Source: Janthinobacterium sp.
Lineage (GTDB): Bacteria > Pseudomonadota > Gammaproteobacteria > Burkholderiales > Chitinibacteraceae
Direction: 5' to 3'
Assembly: GCA_025360045.1 (NCBI GenBank)
Contig: JANYCY010000007.1
Coordinates: forward strand, 1 to 53,570
Length of the DNA stretch: 53,570 nucleotides
Shown here: piece after piece, positions 46,065-53,570 of the stretch
Layout of the letters: the number at the start of each line of letters is the position of its first letter
Numbering within the stretch: the first letter of the stretch is position 1
Translations under genes and position numbers: made by a program
Notes under the pieces: model-generated
Database searches by the model: none
Told to the model about the DNA's origin: nothing
The model's input: the letters and a program-made list of their open reading frames with translations, nothing else

Positions 46065-46206
46065 CGTAGGGTGGGTTAGGCCGTTGAAATGCCAAAGAAA
46101 GATAAAACGGTTTCCAGGCCGTAACCCACCACCATGCCATGGCGGGTTACGGCCGAAAGAGATCAGCGCCCTAATCCGCATAAAGAGCGGCCTAACCCAC
46201 CCTACG
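46065..46206. repeat. Nested palindromic repeat, TAGGGTGGGTTAGGCC type (copy 2, best preserved)
   Basis: The outer arms CGTAGGGTGGGTTAGGCCG (46065-46083) and its complement (46188-46206) match perfectly over 19 bp. The inner arms GGCCGTAACCCACC (46117-46130) and GGCGGGTTACGGCC (46141-46154) differ at one position. It closely matches 8624-8768 in part order. It lies between mfd and the DUF1737 gene. Confidence 0.9.
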
Positions 46207-46267
46207 ATATTCGCATCAGCAAACTTTCGCGGCACAATCCGCTCATACAAATACATACAAAACACAA

Positions 46268-46465
46268 ATGAATACAGAGCCCAAATCCGCACCACCGAAT
46301 AATCTGCCCCGCTATCGCTTAATCACCGGCCCCGATGACGCCAGCTTTTGCCATAGAATCAGCGAAGCGTTGGCTCTGGGTTATCAGCTTTATGGCTCAC
46401 CCGCTGCGACTTTCAACGGTCAGAATGTCATCGTTGCCCAAGCCGTACTCTGGCCTTCACTTTAA
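46268..46465 (+). CDS. DUF1737 domain protein
   Basis: This 65-residue protein has the DUF1737 pattern YRLITGPDDASFCHRISEAL, then LGYQLYGSPAATFNG and VAQAVLW. Family members are short and of unknown function. They are often found beside helicase or repair genes, though I cannot confirm a link. It ends 23 bases before the SNF2 helicase gene and is probably co-transcribed with it. Confidence 0.85.
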   Translation: MNTEPKSAPPNNLPRYRLITGPDDASFCHRISEALALGYQLYGSPAATFNGQNVIVAQAVLWPSL

Positions 46466-46488
46466 TTAATGCTATCCAACAAGCCACT

Positions 46489-49400
46489 ATGCCCCTGACC
46501 CAAAAACTCTCTGAACTTCATCCCGATGATCTGCCGCTGCTCTATGCCATGGCGCTGCTGCAAGAGCCAATGCCGCAGGTTCGGCTGCTCACGCTGATGC
46601 AGCTGCGTAAAGAAAAAATGGCCAATGGCAATGCTTATGACCAGCCCAAGGTTAAAGCCTGCCTTGCACGGTTGATGCTGCAAAAAATGGTGACCTTGCA
46701 AATAGGCATGGGCTATACGCTGGAAGACGAATATATTTTCCCCGCGTTACTTAAGCTAAAACAAAGCGGCTGGCTACCTAGCTGGGTAGGAGCTGCCCGT
46801 GATTTACTCACCCAGCAGCATGAATATTCGCCCTGGAAAACGTACCCAGACGATTTTTGCCAACGTGAAGTGATGTTCTCAGCTTTTTGCGGGCAAATTG
46901 ACATCGTCAATGAATGGCGGCAGCGTATGGCCATGGCTGACAGCCTTGCCTTGCATTTTTTTGAGGGCGACAGCGGCCAGCTTTTATTTAGCCTGCTCGA
47001 TGAAGAAATTCAAAGCCAGCTTCTGCATGACGCCTTGCAAAGCAGCGCATGGAATCTAGCCGATTGCAGCGCCATCTATCAGTACACCCTCAGCCTATTT
47101 GAGCAAAGCTTTCACGAATGGCCGCTGCTGTCTGCCCAGCTAGCCGCCCATGCCCTACTCCGTGGCGATTTTGCTTATCTCAAAATGATCCAGCAAAAAA
47201 CACCTTCGCAGTTTTTAGCCGAAAATCTAGCCGCGCTCGCTACCTTACGGGGTGAATACGGCATTGCGGTCGAGATTTACGACGCGCTGCTTAAAGCGCT
47301 TAAACAAGCCAGCGGCAAGCGTAAATACTTTTTGACCGACAGCAATGGCCTGCTCTATACCATAGCGCTGTTGGGGCTGAACACCCCTGCCAGCCTGAAG
47401 CTTGCCAAGGCGCAGGTCGATGAAGGCCAAAAACAAAAACACGCTTACAGCTATTTTGCGTTGCATCCTTTAGTCGATCATCTGGCCCAAGGCACACCGC
47501 TGATCAGCGCCCGCCCCAGCTATATTCATCAGCCAAACGATTGTGATGGTCTATTTGAAGCGCTGGCCCTTTTCTGGCAAGACGCAACGGTAGACGATAG
47601 CTGGTGCCAAAAACTGATTACCGCCAGAACCAAAGCCAGCAAACACGGCTATCAATGGATTGCCGCCGAGCTGGATGTAGTGCTCTTCCAGCAATTTGGC
47701 AAGCCGCTACTCTACCCCGGCTGGCACGCCCAGCAGCAGCTCACGCCCTTGATTTCAGCCATTACACGGGAAGAAGGCTGGCAACGTGCGCTTGTGGCAC
47801 TGAGCCAGCTCAAAGCAGGTACACCGGTGAGCACCAGCGATGTGCGCATCGCTTGGCTGATTGAAATCAATCACGGCGATATTCGGATCGACCCGCGTGA
47901 GCAAAAGAAAAGCGCCAAAGGCGTTTGGAGCAAAGGCCGCGCCGTGGCACTGCGCCGTATGCTGCAAGAGCAAGACACCTTGCCGGGCATGACCGATCAG
48001 GACAAACGCGTCGCCAGCTGTATCGGAAAATCGTATAACAACTATTACGGCGGCAGCGAATACGAGCTGGATGCCGAAGCCGCCCTCAGCCATCTCATTG
48101 GCCACCCCGCGCTATTCTGGTTTGACGCACCCGATGTGCGTATCGATATTGCCAAGGGCGAAGTGGCGCTGCTGCTCAAAGAAAAACAAGGCCAGATCAC
48201 CCTGCAGCTCGACCCCGACATGGATAGCAACGCGCCGCTGATCTGGAAAAAAGAAACGCCAACCCGCTTAGTGATTTACAGCTCCAGTGCCGAAATCAAG
48301 CAAATCGCTGGGATTTTAGGCACAGGGCTGGCCGTACCGGTGGCCGCTAAAGCACAGCTGGTGGATGTGATTACCGCGATTGCGCCGCATATTGCCATTC
48401 ACTCCGATCTGCCCGAGCTGGCCGCCCATGTGGATAGCGTGCCCGCCAATGCCACGCTTTATGCGCATCTTTTGCCGCTACAAGAAGGCCTGCGTATGCA
48501 GCTGCTGGTTCGCCCGCTCGCCGGTGGCAGCTGGATGACACCCGCCAAGGGCAGCGTGAATGTGCTGGGCGAGATTGATGGCAAGGCAGTGCAAGCCGTC
48601 CGCGATTTGGCCGCAGAAAAGAAGCTCCTCAAACGCGTGGTCGATGGCTCGCCCACCCTCAGCCAAGCCGAGCAAAATGGCATTGAGTGGGAGCTATTCC
48701 ACCCCGAGCTTTGCTTAGAGCTACTGGCCGAGCTGCGAACCTTTGGTGACGACACCCTGCAACTGGTCTGGCCCGAAGGCGAGCGTTTCCGCCTAAACAG
48801 CACCCGTGGTCTGGCGCAAATGTCGCTCACGGTCAAAAAACAAGGCGAGTGGTTTGTAGCGGGTGGCGAGCTGACGCTGGACGATGGCCGTGTGCTGGCG
48901 CTGCGCGAGCTACTGCAAATGATGGACAAAGCCGAAGGCCGTTTCTTGCCGCTGGGCGATGGCGATTATTTAGCGCTCACCGCCGCCTTTAAAAAGCGCC
49001 TCGACGAATTGCGCGTGCTGGCCGAAGTTAACAAAGACGGCCTGCGCATCAGTGCCCTCACCGCGCCGCTGCTGGCCGAGCTGGCCGGCGAAGTGGGTGA
49101 TTTACAAAGCGACGCGGCTTGGCAAGAGCAAGTGGAAAAGCTTGATTCGCTGGCCGACTTTCAGCCCAAAGTGCCCTCCACCCTGCAAGCCACGCTGCGC
49201 GATTATCAGCTAGAAGGCTTTCAATGGTTATCCCGCCTAGCACGTTGGGGCGTGGGGGCTTGCCTCGCCGACGACATGGGCTTGGGTAAAACCGTGCAAG
49301 CACTGGCGCTGCTCTTAACTCGCGCACCGCAAGGCCCAGCGCTGGTGATTGCTCCGCTGTCGGTGGCGCTCAATTGGCAAGCCGAAGCGCTGCGCTTTGC

Positions 49401-50553
49401 GCCTACGCTAAAAGTGCAGACTTATCACAATAACCGCAGCCTTACTGATCTTGGGCCTTTTGATTTGGTGGTTGCCAGCTACGGCATGTTGCAACAAGAC
49501 AGCGAAGCTTTCGCCGCCCAGCATTGGCACACCGTGGTCTTGGATGAGGCGCAAGCGATTAAGAATTCCGCCACCAAACGCAGCCAAGCCGCGATGGCGC
49601 TCAATGCCGATTTCAAAATCATTGCCAGCGGCACGCCGGTCGAAAATCACCTTGGCGAGCTATGGAATCTGTTCCGCTTTATCAACCCTGGCCTGCTCGG
49701 ATCGAAAGAGCGTTTTGCCGCCAAATTTAGCGGTCCGATTGAGCGCGGGGACAAAACCGCCAAACAGCATTTGAAAAAACTGATCCAACCGTTTATCCTG
49801 CGCCGAACCAAGACCCAAGTACTCAGCGAATTACCACCGCGCACCGAGATCACGCTGAAAGTCGAATTATCCAAAGATGAGCGCCATTTATACGAAGCAC
49901 TGCGCCAGGAAGCGGTAGAAAAACTCGATGCAGCCGGAGGGGATGAAAACCGCGCCATGCGTGTGCTGGCCGAAATCACCCGTTTACGCCGCTTTTGCTG
50001 CAATCCTAAGCTCACGCTTCCCAATTCAACGCTAGAAGGCAGTAAACTCGCCGCCTTTGGCGAAATCACCGAAGAGCTGCTAGAAAACAATCACAAGGCG
50101 CTGGTGTTTAGCCAATTTGTCGATCATCTGGCGATTGTGCGCGAATGGCTAGAAGAAAAAGGCATCCACTACCAATATCTGGATGGCAGCACGCCGATTA
50201 TGGAGCGCAAAAAACGTGTCGATGCTTTTCAGGCCGGAATCGGCGATGTGTTTCTAATCAGCTTAAAAGCCGGTGGTACAGGCTTAAACCTCACCGCCGC
50301 CGATTATGTGATTCACCTCGACCCATGGTGGAACCCCGCCGTTGAAGACCAAGCGTCTGATCGAGCACACCGTATGGGGCAGCAACGACCAGTAACGATT
50401 TACCGCCTCGTGGCGCAAGACACCATCGAAGAGCAAATACTGGCCCTGCACGCAGAAAAACGCGACCTCGCCGACAGCCTACTCGAAGGCGGCGACGCCA
50501 CCGGCAAGATGGATACGGCAGCGTTATTGGGATTGCTGCGAGGTGGTCATTAA
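46489..50553 (+). CDS. Very large SNF2/RapA-like helicase
   Basis: The 1354-residue protein has a SNF2 ATPase in its last third: Walker A DDMGLGKTVQ around 928-937, DEAQ at 1019-1022, and the motif IASGTPVENHLGELWNLFRF. A C-terminal helicase domain follows with YLDGSTPIMERKKRVDAFQ and SDRAHRMGQQRPVTIYRL. The first ~870 residues resemble no domain I can name firmly. They are rich in helical repeats and have few conserved motifs. Such proteins remodel nucleic acid-protein complexes, and RapA recycles RNA polymerase. The role here is unknown. No ribosome site is clear, so an upstream non-ATG start is possible. Confidence 0.9.
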   Translation: MPLTQKLSELHPDDLPLLYAMALLQEPMPQVRLLTLMQLRKEKMANGNAYDQPKVKACLARLMLQKMVTLQIGMGYTLEDEYIFPALLKLKQSGWLPSWVGAARDLLTQQHEYSPWKTYPDDFCQREVMFSAFCGQIDIVNEWRQRMAMADSLALHFFEGDSGQLLFSLLDEEIQSQLLHDALQSSAWNLADCSAIYQYTLSLFEQSFHEWPLLSAQLAAHALLRGDFAYLKMIQQKTPSQFLAENLAALATLRGEYGIAVEIYDALLKALKQASGKRKYFLTDSNGLLYTIALLGLNTPASLKLAKAQVDEGQKQKHAYSYFALHPLVDHLAQGTPLISARPSYIHQPNDCDGLFEALALFWQDATVDDSWCQKLITARTKASKHGYQWIAAELDVVLFQQFGKPLLYPGWHAQQQLTPLISAITREEGWQRALVALSQLKAGTPVSTSDVRIAWLIEINHGDIRIDPREQKKSAKGVWSKGRAVALRRMLQEQDTLPGMTDQDKRVASCIGKSYNNYYGGSEYELDAEAALSHLIGHPALFWFDAPDVRIDIAKGEVALLLKEKQGQITLQLDPDMDSNAPLIWKKETPTRLVIYSSSAEIKQIAGILGTGLAVPVAAKAQLVDVITAIAPHIAIHSDLPELAAHVDSVPANATLYAHLLPLQEGLRMQLLVRPLAGGSWMTPAKGSVNVLGEIDGKAVQAVRDLAAEKKLLKRVVDGSPTLSQAEQNGIEWELFHPELCLELLAELRTFGDDTLQLVWPEGERFRLNSTRGLAQMSLTVKKQGEWFVAGGELTLDDGRVLALRELLQMMDKAEGRFLPLGDGDYLALTAAFKKRLDELRVLAEVNKDGLRISALTAPLLAELAGEVGDLQSDAAWQEQVEKLDSLADFQPKVPSTLQATLRDYQLEGFQWLSRLARWGVGACLADDMGLGKTVQALALLLTRAPQGPALVIAPLSVALNWQAEALRFAPTLKVQTYHNNRSLTDLGPFDLVVASYGMLQQDSEAFAAQHWHTVVLDEAQAIKNSATKRSQAAMALNADFKIIASGTPVENHLGELWNLFRFINPGLLGSKERFAAKFSGPIERGDKTAKQHLKKLIQPFILRRTKTQVLSELPPRTEITLKVELSKDERHLYEALRQEAVEKLDAAGGDENRAMRVLAEITRLRRFCCNPKLTLPNSTLEGSKLAAFGEITEELLENNHKALVFSQFVDHLAIVREWLEEKGIHYQYLDGSTPIMERKKRVDAFQAGIGDVFLISLKAGGTGLNLTAADYVIHLDPWWNPAVEDQASDRAHRMGQQRPVTIYRLVAQDTIEEQILALHAEKRDLADSLLEGGDATGKMDTAALLGLLRGGH

Positions 50554-50570
50554 ACGTATGGGAAGAAACA

Positions 50571-50704
50571 AACCCAAATCTTGAACCACAGAGAACACAG
50601 AGAACACAGAGAGCACAGAGTTTCACAGAGAAGCTCTAAACCAGAGGGTAGGTTTTCTCTGTGGCACTCTGTGTCCTCCTTTTACTCTGTGGTTCAAGAT
50701 TTAG
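50571..50704. repeat. CACAGAG-type long inverted repeat (copy 3, most complete)
   Basis: The left part AACCCAAATCTTGAACCACAGAG plus repeated AACACAGAG units (roughly every 9 bases) is answered on the right by TTTTCTCTGTGGCACTCTGTG and CTCTGTGGTTCAAGATTTAG. Between them lies AAGCTCTAAACCAGAGGGTAGG. It is the fullest copy in the window. Confidence 0.85.
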
Positions 50705-50710
50705 CTTCCT

Positions 50711-50822
50711 CGGTGCGCAACGACTGCGTCGTTGCACACCCTATGAAACGTCAAAGGGTGTGCAAGTCGTTTTTCTTGCGCACCGTGTGCGGTGCGGAAC
50801 AAGAAACCGTTCCACACCCTAC
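50711..50822. repeat. Tandem TATAGGGTG-type palindromic repeats
   Basis: Three related parts follow one another: CGGTGCGCAACGACTGCGTCG to TGCACACCCTATG (50711-50744), GGGTGTGCAAGTCGTTTTTC with CTTGCGCACCG (50754-50785), and GTGCGGAACAAGAAACCGTTCCACACCC (about 50790-50820). They can fold into several alternative hairpins. They directly precede the YecA/SEC-C gene and follow a CACAGAG repeat. Confidence 0.75.
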
Positions 50823-50875
50823 AGCACTTTGTAAAAATTTTTGATTCACCGTTTTACACTTATTGGAAATACAGT

Positions 50876-51571
50876 ATGTCAGCACTAAAGCAAGCCGAAC
50901 TAGAACGCCTTGATGCGTTTTTAATGTCTGAAGCCACCGGCGCAGAGACCATGGATCTGGAAATGATCGATGGTTTCTTTGTTGCGCTGGCGATCAGCCC
51001 AGAGCAAGCACCGGAAGAAGAATGGTTGCCGCATATTTTTGAAGGCCAAGCGCCAGAATTTAAAGATGCGGCTGAAAAAGACGAGATTATTGAGTTAATC
51101 CGCCGCCATCACGCCGCCATTCAAGCCGCGTTTTCGCTCAAAGCCCGCAATAAAGAAACCGAAGAGCCTTTGTACGTGCCTATCGTTTTACAAGACGAAG
51201 GCATTGATGAAAAATGGCGTGAAACACTGGGCGCTTACTGGGCTTCGGGCTTCAGAGCCGGTGTTTTACTGCGTGAAGACCTTTGGCAAGATACGTTGGA
51301 CGAGAACGAAGACCTTTACGAAATCGTTGCTAAAATTCTGACCTTAGAGCTTGGCCATCATCCTGATGATGAAGAATTGGTACTAAGCATTAAGGCGCGT
51401 GATGCGCTGATCGACGAGCTGCCTTGGCTGATTGAAGACGTGCTGCACTGGTGGCTAAACAAGCAATTTGGCAAGGTAGAAACCATTGTGAATGACGGCC
51501 CAAAAATCGGCCGTAACGATCCTTGCAGCTGTGGCAGCGGCAAGAAATTCAAAAAATGTTGCGGTGCATAA
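50876..51571 (+). CDS. YecA/UPF0149 family protein with SEC-C zinc motif
   Basis: The 231-residue protein combines a UPF0149 (YecA/YgfB) helical domain ([32 protein letters not shown]) with a C-terminal SEC-C metal-binding motif, [21 protein letters not shown] motifs, first known from SecA, bind zinc and can contact ribosomes or other proteins. The exact role is unknown. ATG 50876 is chosen over the in-frame ATG at 50792 because the longer version would run through repeat-derived sequence. Confidence 0.9.
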   Translation: MSALKQAELERLDAFLMSEATGAETMDLEMIDGFFVALAISPEQAPEEEWLPHIFEGQAPEFKDAAEKDEIIELIRRHHAAIQAAFSLKARNKETEEPLYVPIVLQDEGIDEKWRETLGAYWASGFRAGVLLREDLWQDTLDENEDLYEIVAKILTLELGHHPDDEELVLSIKARDALIDELPWLIEDVLHWWLNKQFGKVETIVNDGPKIGRNDPCSCGSGKKFKKCCGA

Positions 51572-51638
51572 TTAGTCAGCCTAAATAAAGTGAGGAAGAG
51601 GAAGCGATGTTAAAGACCAATTTCAGTGAGTTTGCATC

Positions 51639-52391
51639 ATGAAGCGCCTCCTCCTCCTTCTTGCTTGCCTCGTGGCCCTGCCCTGTGCGGCCAAAGAGAC
51701 TGTAAAACTTTGTTTTGACAATGAAGACGCTTACCCTAGCACCTTAAAAAATGGTACTGGGCTTAGCTTTTACTTACTCAACATTGTCGCCAAACAGCTC
51801 GACGTGCAAATGATTTACACCCCCTTGCCTTGGAAGCGCTGCCTTAAAGAAGTAGAAACGGGCAGCTACGATGGCGTGATTGGCATTGCTTATTTGCCAG
51901 AACGGCGCAGCATTGCCGCTTTTCCACTCAATAGCGCATCACAAGTACTACACGAGCAGCGCTTACTTACCACCACTCGCTCCGTTTATCGGCGCAAAGG
52001 CAGCTCTAGCTCTTGGGATGGCAAGCAATTTGTCGCACTCCAAAGCCCCGTCGGCGTACAAGCGGGCTATATGGCCGCCAGCGTATTAAAGCAAAGACAG
52101 ATCCCTAGTGAAGACAGCTCACAATCCACGGACGATATCTTTAGAAAACTAAGCATAGGGCTGATCCAAATTGCCGTCGTAGAAGAGCGGCAAGGCGATC
52201 GATCACTGAAAAATCACCCTGAATACGCTAATAAAATTGAAAAATTGGCGCAGCCTTTTTTAATTAGCGACTTATTTCTCGCTTTTTCATATCCATTTCA
52301 AAATAAAAAAACCAAGCTTAGCCAAGCTATTTGGCAAGAAATTACCCACGTTCGTGAATCCAGCCAATATAAAAACACCACTCAAGAATAA
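51639..52391 (+). CDS. Orphan periplasmic solute-binding protein (family 3-like)
   Basis: The 250-residue protein has a signal peptide (MKRLLLLLACLVALPCAAKE) and a family 3 amino-acid-type binding fold (KLCFDNEDAYPST at the N-terminus, GSYDGVIGIAYLPERR). There is no permease or ATPase gene beside it. Such orphans may serve distant transporters, act with chemoreceptors or be substrate-binding enzymes. It begins about 65 bases after the SEC-C gene, so they could share a transcript. Substrate unknown. Confidence 0.8.
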   Translation: MKRLLLLLACLVALPCAAKETVKLCFDNEDAYPSTLKNGTGLSFYLLNIVAKQLDVQMIYTPLPWKRCLKEVETGSYDGVIGIAYLPERRSIAAFPLNSASQVLHEQRLLTTTRSVYRRKGSSSSWDGKQFVALQSPVGVQAGYMAASVLKQRQIPSEDSSQSTDDIFRKLSIGLIQIAVVEERQGDRSLKNHPEYANKIEKLAQPFLISDLFLAFSYPFQNKKTKLSQAIWQEITHVRESSQYKNTTQE

Positions 52392-52490
52392 AACCAAAAA
52401 CACACTCTCATTCTCGCGGCAGGCCATAGGCTTAATGACGACCTGCCGTTACAATCAAGCCCTTCGCCCCAAGCCCTGCAGAGAATTGAT

Positions 52491-53330
52491 ATGTTCCGTC
52501 TTGTTATCCAAGCGCCAGAAATCGCCACGCAAAATCTTAAACAACTTGCTCGTCTTTCTGGTGCGCACAGCATAGAAGCCATCCATCAGCAGGCATTTCG
52601 CTTACAAGGCGCAGATATTGCTAATGAGGAAGCCGTAGCCGATTTTTGCGAATCCAATCAGCTCGATTTTGCTTTTATTCCTGAAGACATCAGCGTGCGA
52701 GATATTGGCCTTGTGGTGATGGATATGGATTCCACACTCATTACTATCGAATGCATCGATGAAATCGCCGACATGCAGGGCATTAAAGCAGAAGTATCGG
52801 CCATTACCGCCAGCGCCATGCGCGGTGAAATCGACTTTAAAGAAAGCCTCAGCCGCCGTGTGGCGCTGCTGGCGGGCCTAGACGAAAGCGCTTTAGAGCG
52901 GGTTTATACCGAAAGACTAAAGCTCATGCCTGGCGCAGAAATCATGCTCAAAGGCTTTCATGATGCAGGCGCTAAAACCTTGCTTATTTCGGGTGGATTC
53001 ACTTTCTTTACCGAAAAACTACAAGCCAAGCTGGGCCTCACACGCACCATCGCCAATGTATTAGAAATTGAAAATGGCAAGCTCACCGGCAAAGTGATCG
53101 GCGATATTGTGGATGCAGAGCGCAAACAAGCCGAGCTAATCAAATACCGAACCGAGCTAGGCTTGCGTGCTGATCAAGTCGTGGCAATGGGGGACGGGGC
53201 CAACGATTTACCGATGCTCAAAGAAGCGGGCTTTGGCATTGCCTGCCACGCAAAACCACTCGTACAACGCGAAGCACCGTATTGTATTAATCAGGTGGGC
53301 TTAGATGGGGTGTTGAATTACTTTATTTAA
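52491..53330 (+). CDS. serB: Phosphoserine phosphatase
   Basis: SerB makes L-serine from phosphoserine, the last step of serine synthesis. The 279-residue protein has an N-terminal extension and a HAD domain. The nucleophile motif MDMDSTLITIE has Asp78 and Asp80, ISGGFTFF forms motif II, and the acidic motif GDGANDLPM has Asp235 and Asp239. It lies 99 bases after the solute-binding protein gene. TTTAAAGGC and GCCTTTAAA (53326-53360) form a hairpin over its stop but lack a T-run. Confidence 0.96.
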   Translation: MFRLVIQAPEIATQNLKQLARLSGAHSIEAIHQQAFRLQGADIANEEAVADFCESNQLDFAFIPEDISVRDIGLVVMDMDSTLITIECIDEIADMQGIKAEVSAITASAMRGEIDFKESLSRRVALLAGLDESALERVYTERLKLMPGAEIMLKGFHDAGAKTLLISGGFTFFTEKLQAKLGLTRTIANVLEIENGKLTGKVIGDIVDAERKQAELIKYRTELGLRADQVVAMGDGANDLPMLKEAGFGIACHAKPLVQREAPYCINQVGLDGVLNYFI

Positions 53331-53429
53331 AGGCTTGATGGACAAACCCAGGCCTTTAAATAGGTAGGGAGAGCAAAACGTTTTATTTTGCCCCATAAGC
53401 ATCAAACCAATGGCATGCGTTTTTTTCGT

Positions 53430-53570
53430 ACTTAAGCTTATTGCATTGGATGCGTTGGCATTTATAGGGTGTACAACGACGTAGTCGGAGCGCAAAGAAC
53501 GGTGCGCAAGAAAAACGACTTGCACACCCTATATAAAACCAACCATGTTTTGACCTTAAGTTGATAGGAT
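53430..53570. repeat. TATAGGGTG-type palindromic repeat at the window edge (copy with both outer arms)
   Basis: Core TATAGGGTGTACAACGACG (from 53463) to TTGCACACCCTATA (ending 53535) contains GGTGCGCAAGAAAAACG. The outer part begins ACTTAAGCTTATTGCATTGG (53430) and ends CTTAAGTTGATAGGAT at 53570, which answers the TCCTGTCAACTTAAG arm of copy 3. The unit is therefore about 140 bp when complete and may run past the window end. Confidence 0.8.

Noticed and set aside
50571-50704. Possible CRISPR array from repeated AACACAGAG units
   Set aside because: Units are about 9 bases long without unique spacers, and the whole forms an inverted repeat. No cas genes are present.
50581-50844. 87-residue frame starting NHREHREHREH
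   Set aside because: It is the translation of a CACAGAG repeat, a known source of false proteins, and not a gene.
52417-52448. Hairpin CGGCAGG/CCTGCCG before serB
   Set aside because: The stem is 7 bp with a long loop and no T-run, so neither a terminator nor a regulator site can be supported.
53326-53360. Intrinsic terminator of serB
   Set aside because: TTTAAAGGC and GCCTTTAAA form a stem, but no T-run follows and the stem overlaps the stop codon. It is noted only as a hairpin.

Overview
The window looks like chromosomal DNA of a betaproteobacterium. The gene families and neighbourhoods (dnaX-ybaB-recR; yhdP-nitrilase-tldD facing glnE; a DUF502 protein before aspS) and moderate base composition fit the Neisseriales, perhaps Chitinibacteraceae such as Iodobacter, Deefgea or Chitinibacter. 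This placement rests on recognising families by eye, not on a search.

Layout. Bases 1-140 are the right end of an IS66-family element: the last 35 residues of its transposase, then a terminal inverted repeat. Right after it comes an AT-rich two-gene module (345-4758): a McrB-like AAA+ NTPase with a long coiled coil, and a DUF2357/McrC-like protein ending in a PD-(D/E)XK nuclease. This is a probable restriction or anti-phage system and the least ordinary locus here. From 4846 on the DNA is ordinary core genome: guaA, a GNAT acetyltransferase, a secreted PHB-depolymerase-like esterase, dacB with a small Cys-rich gene, dnaX-ybaB-recR, an alpha/beta hydrolase and an EmrE-like SMR transporter.

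Bases 15206-22987 (minus strand) form a carbohydrate-uptake locus. A PAS-containing sensor kinase and a FixJ-type regulator are followed by a GtsA-like glucose/mannose binding protein, two permeases and a MalK/UgpC ATPase. The kinase pair probably controls the transporter. Then come a Bax-inhibitor-1 protein, a 3-hydroxyisobutyryl-CoA hydrolase-like protein, tldD, a nitrilase-family amidase, yhdP, divergent glnE, a small unknown gene, aspS, a DUF502 membrane protein, rlmB, a MASE1-like/PAS/GGDEF/EAL protein, mfd, a DUF1737 protein, a giant SNF2 helicase, a YecA/SEC-C protein, an orphan solute-binding protein and serB.

Intergenic DNA is rich in palindromic repeats of at least six kinds, most with terminal inverted arms and a second, inner inverted repeat. 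Several sit inside operons, one supplies the stop codon of the DUF502 gene, and one abuts a 26-residue cytochrome c remnant. A 118-bp tandem duplication covers the 5' end of glnE, and its upstream copy has decayed. No tRNA, rRNA or CRISPR array was seen.
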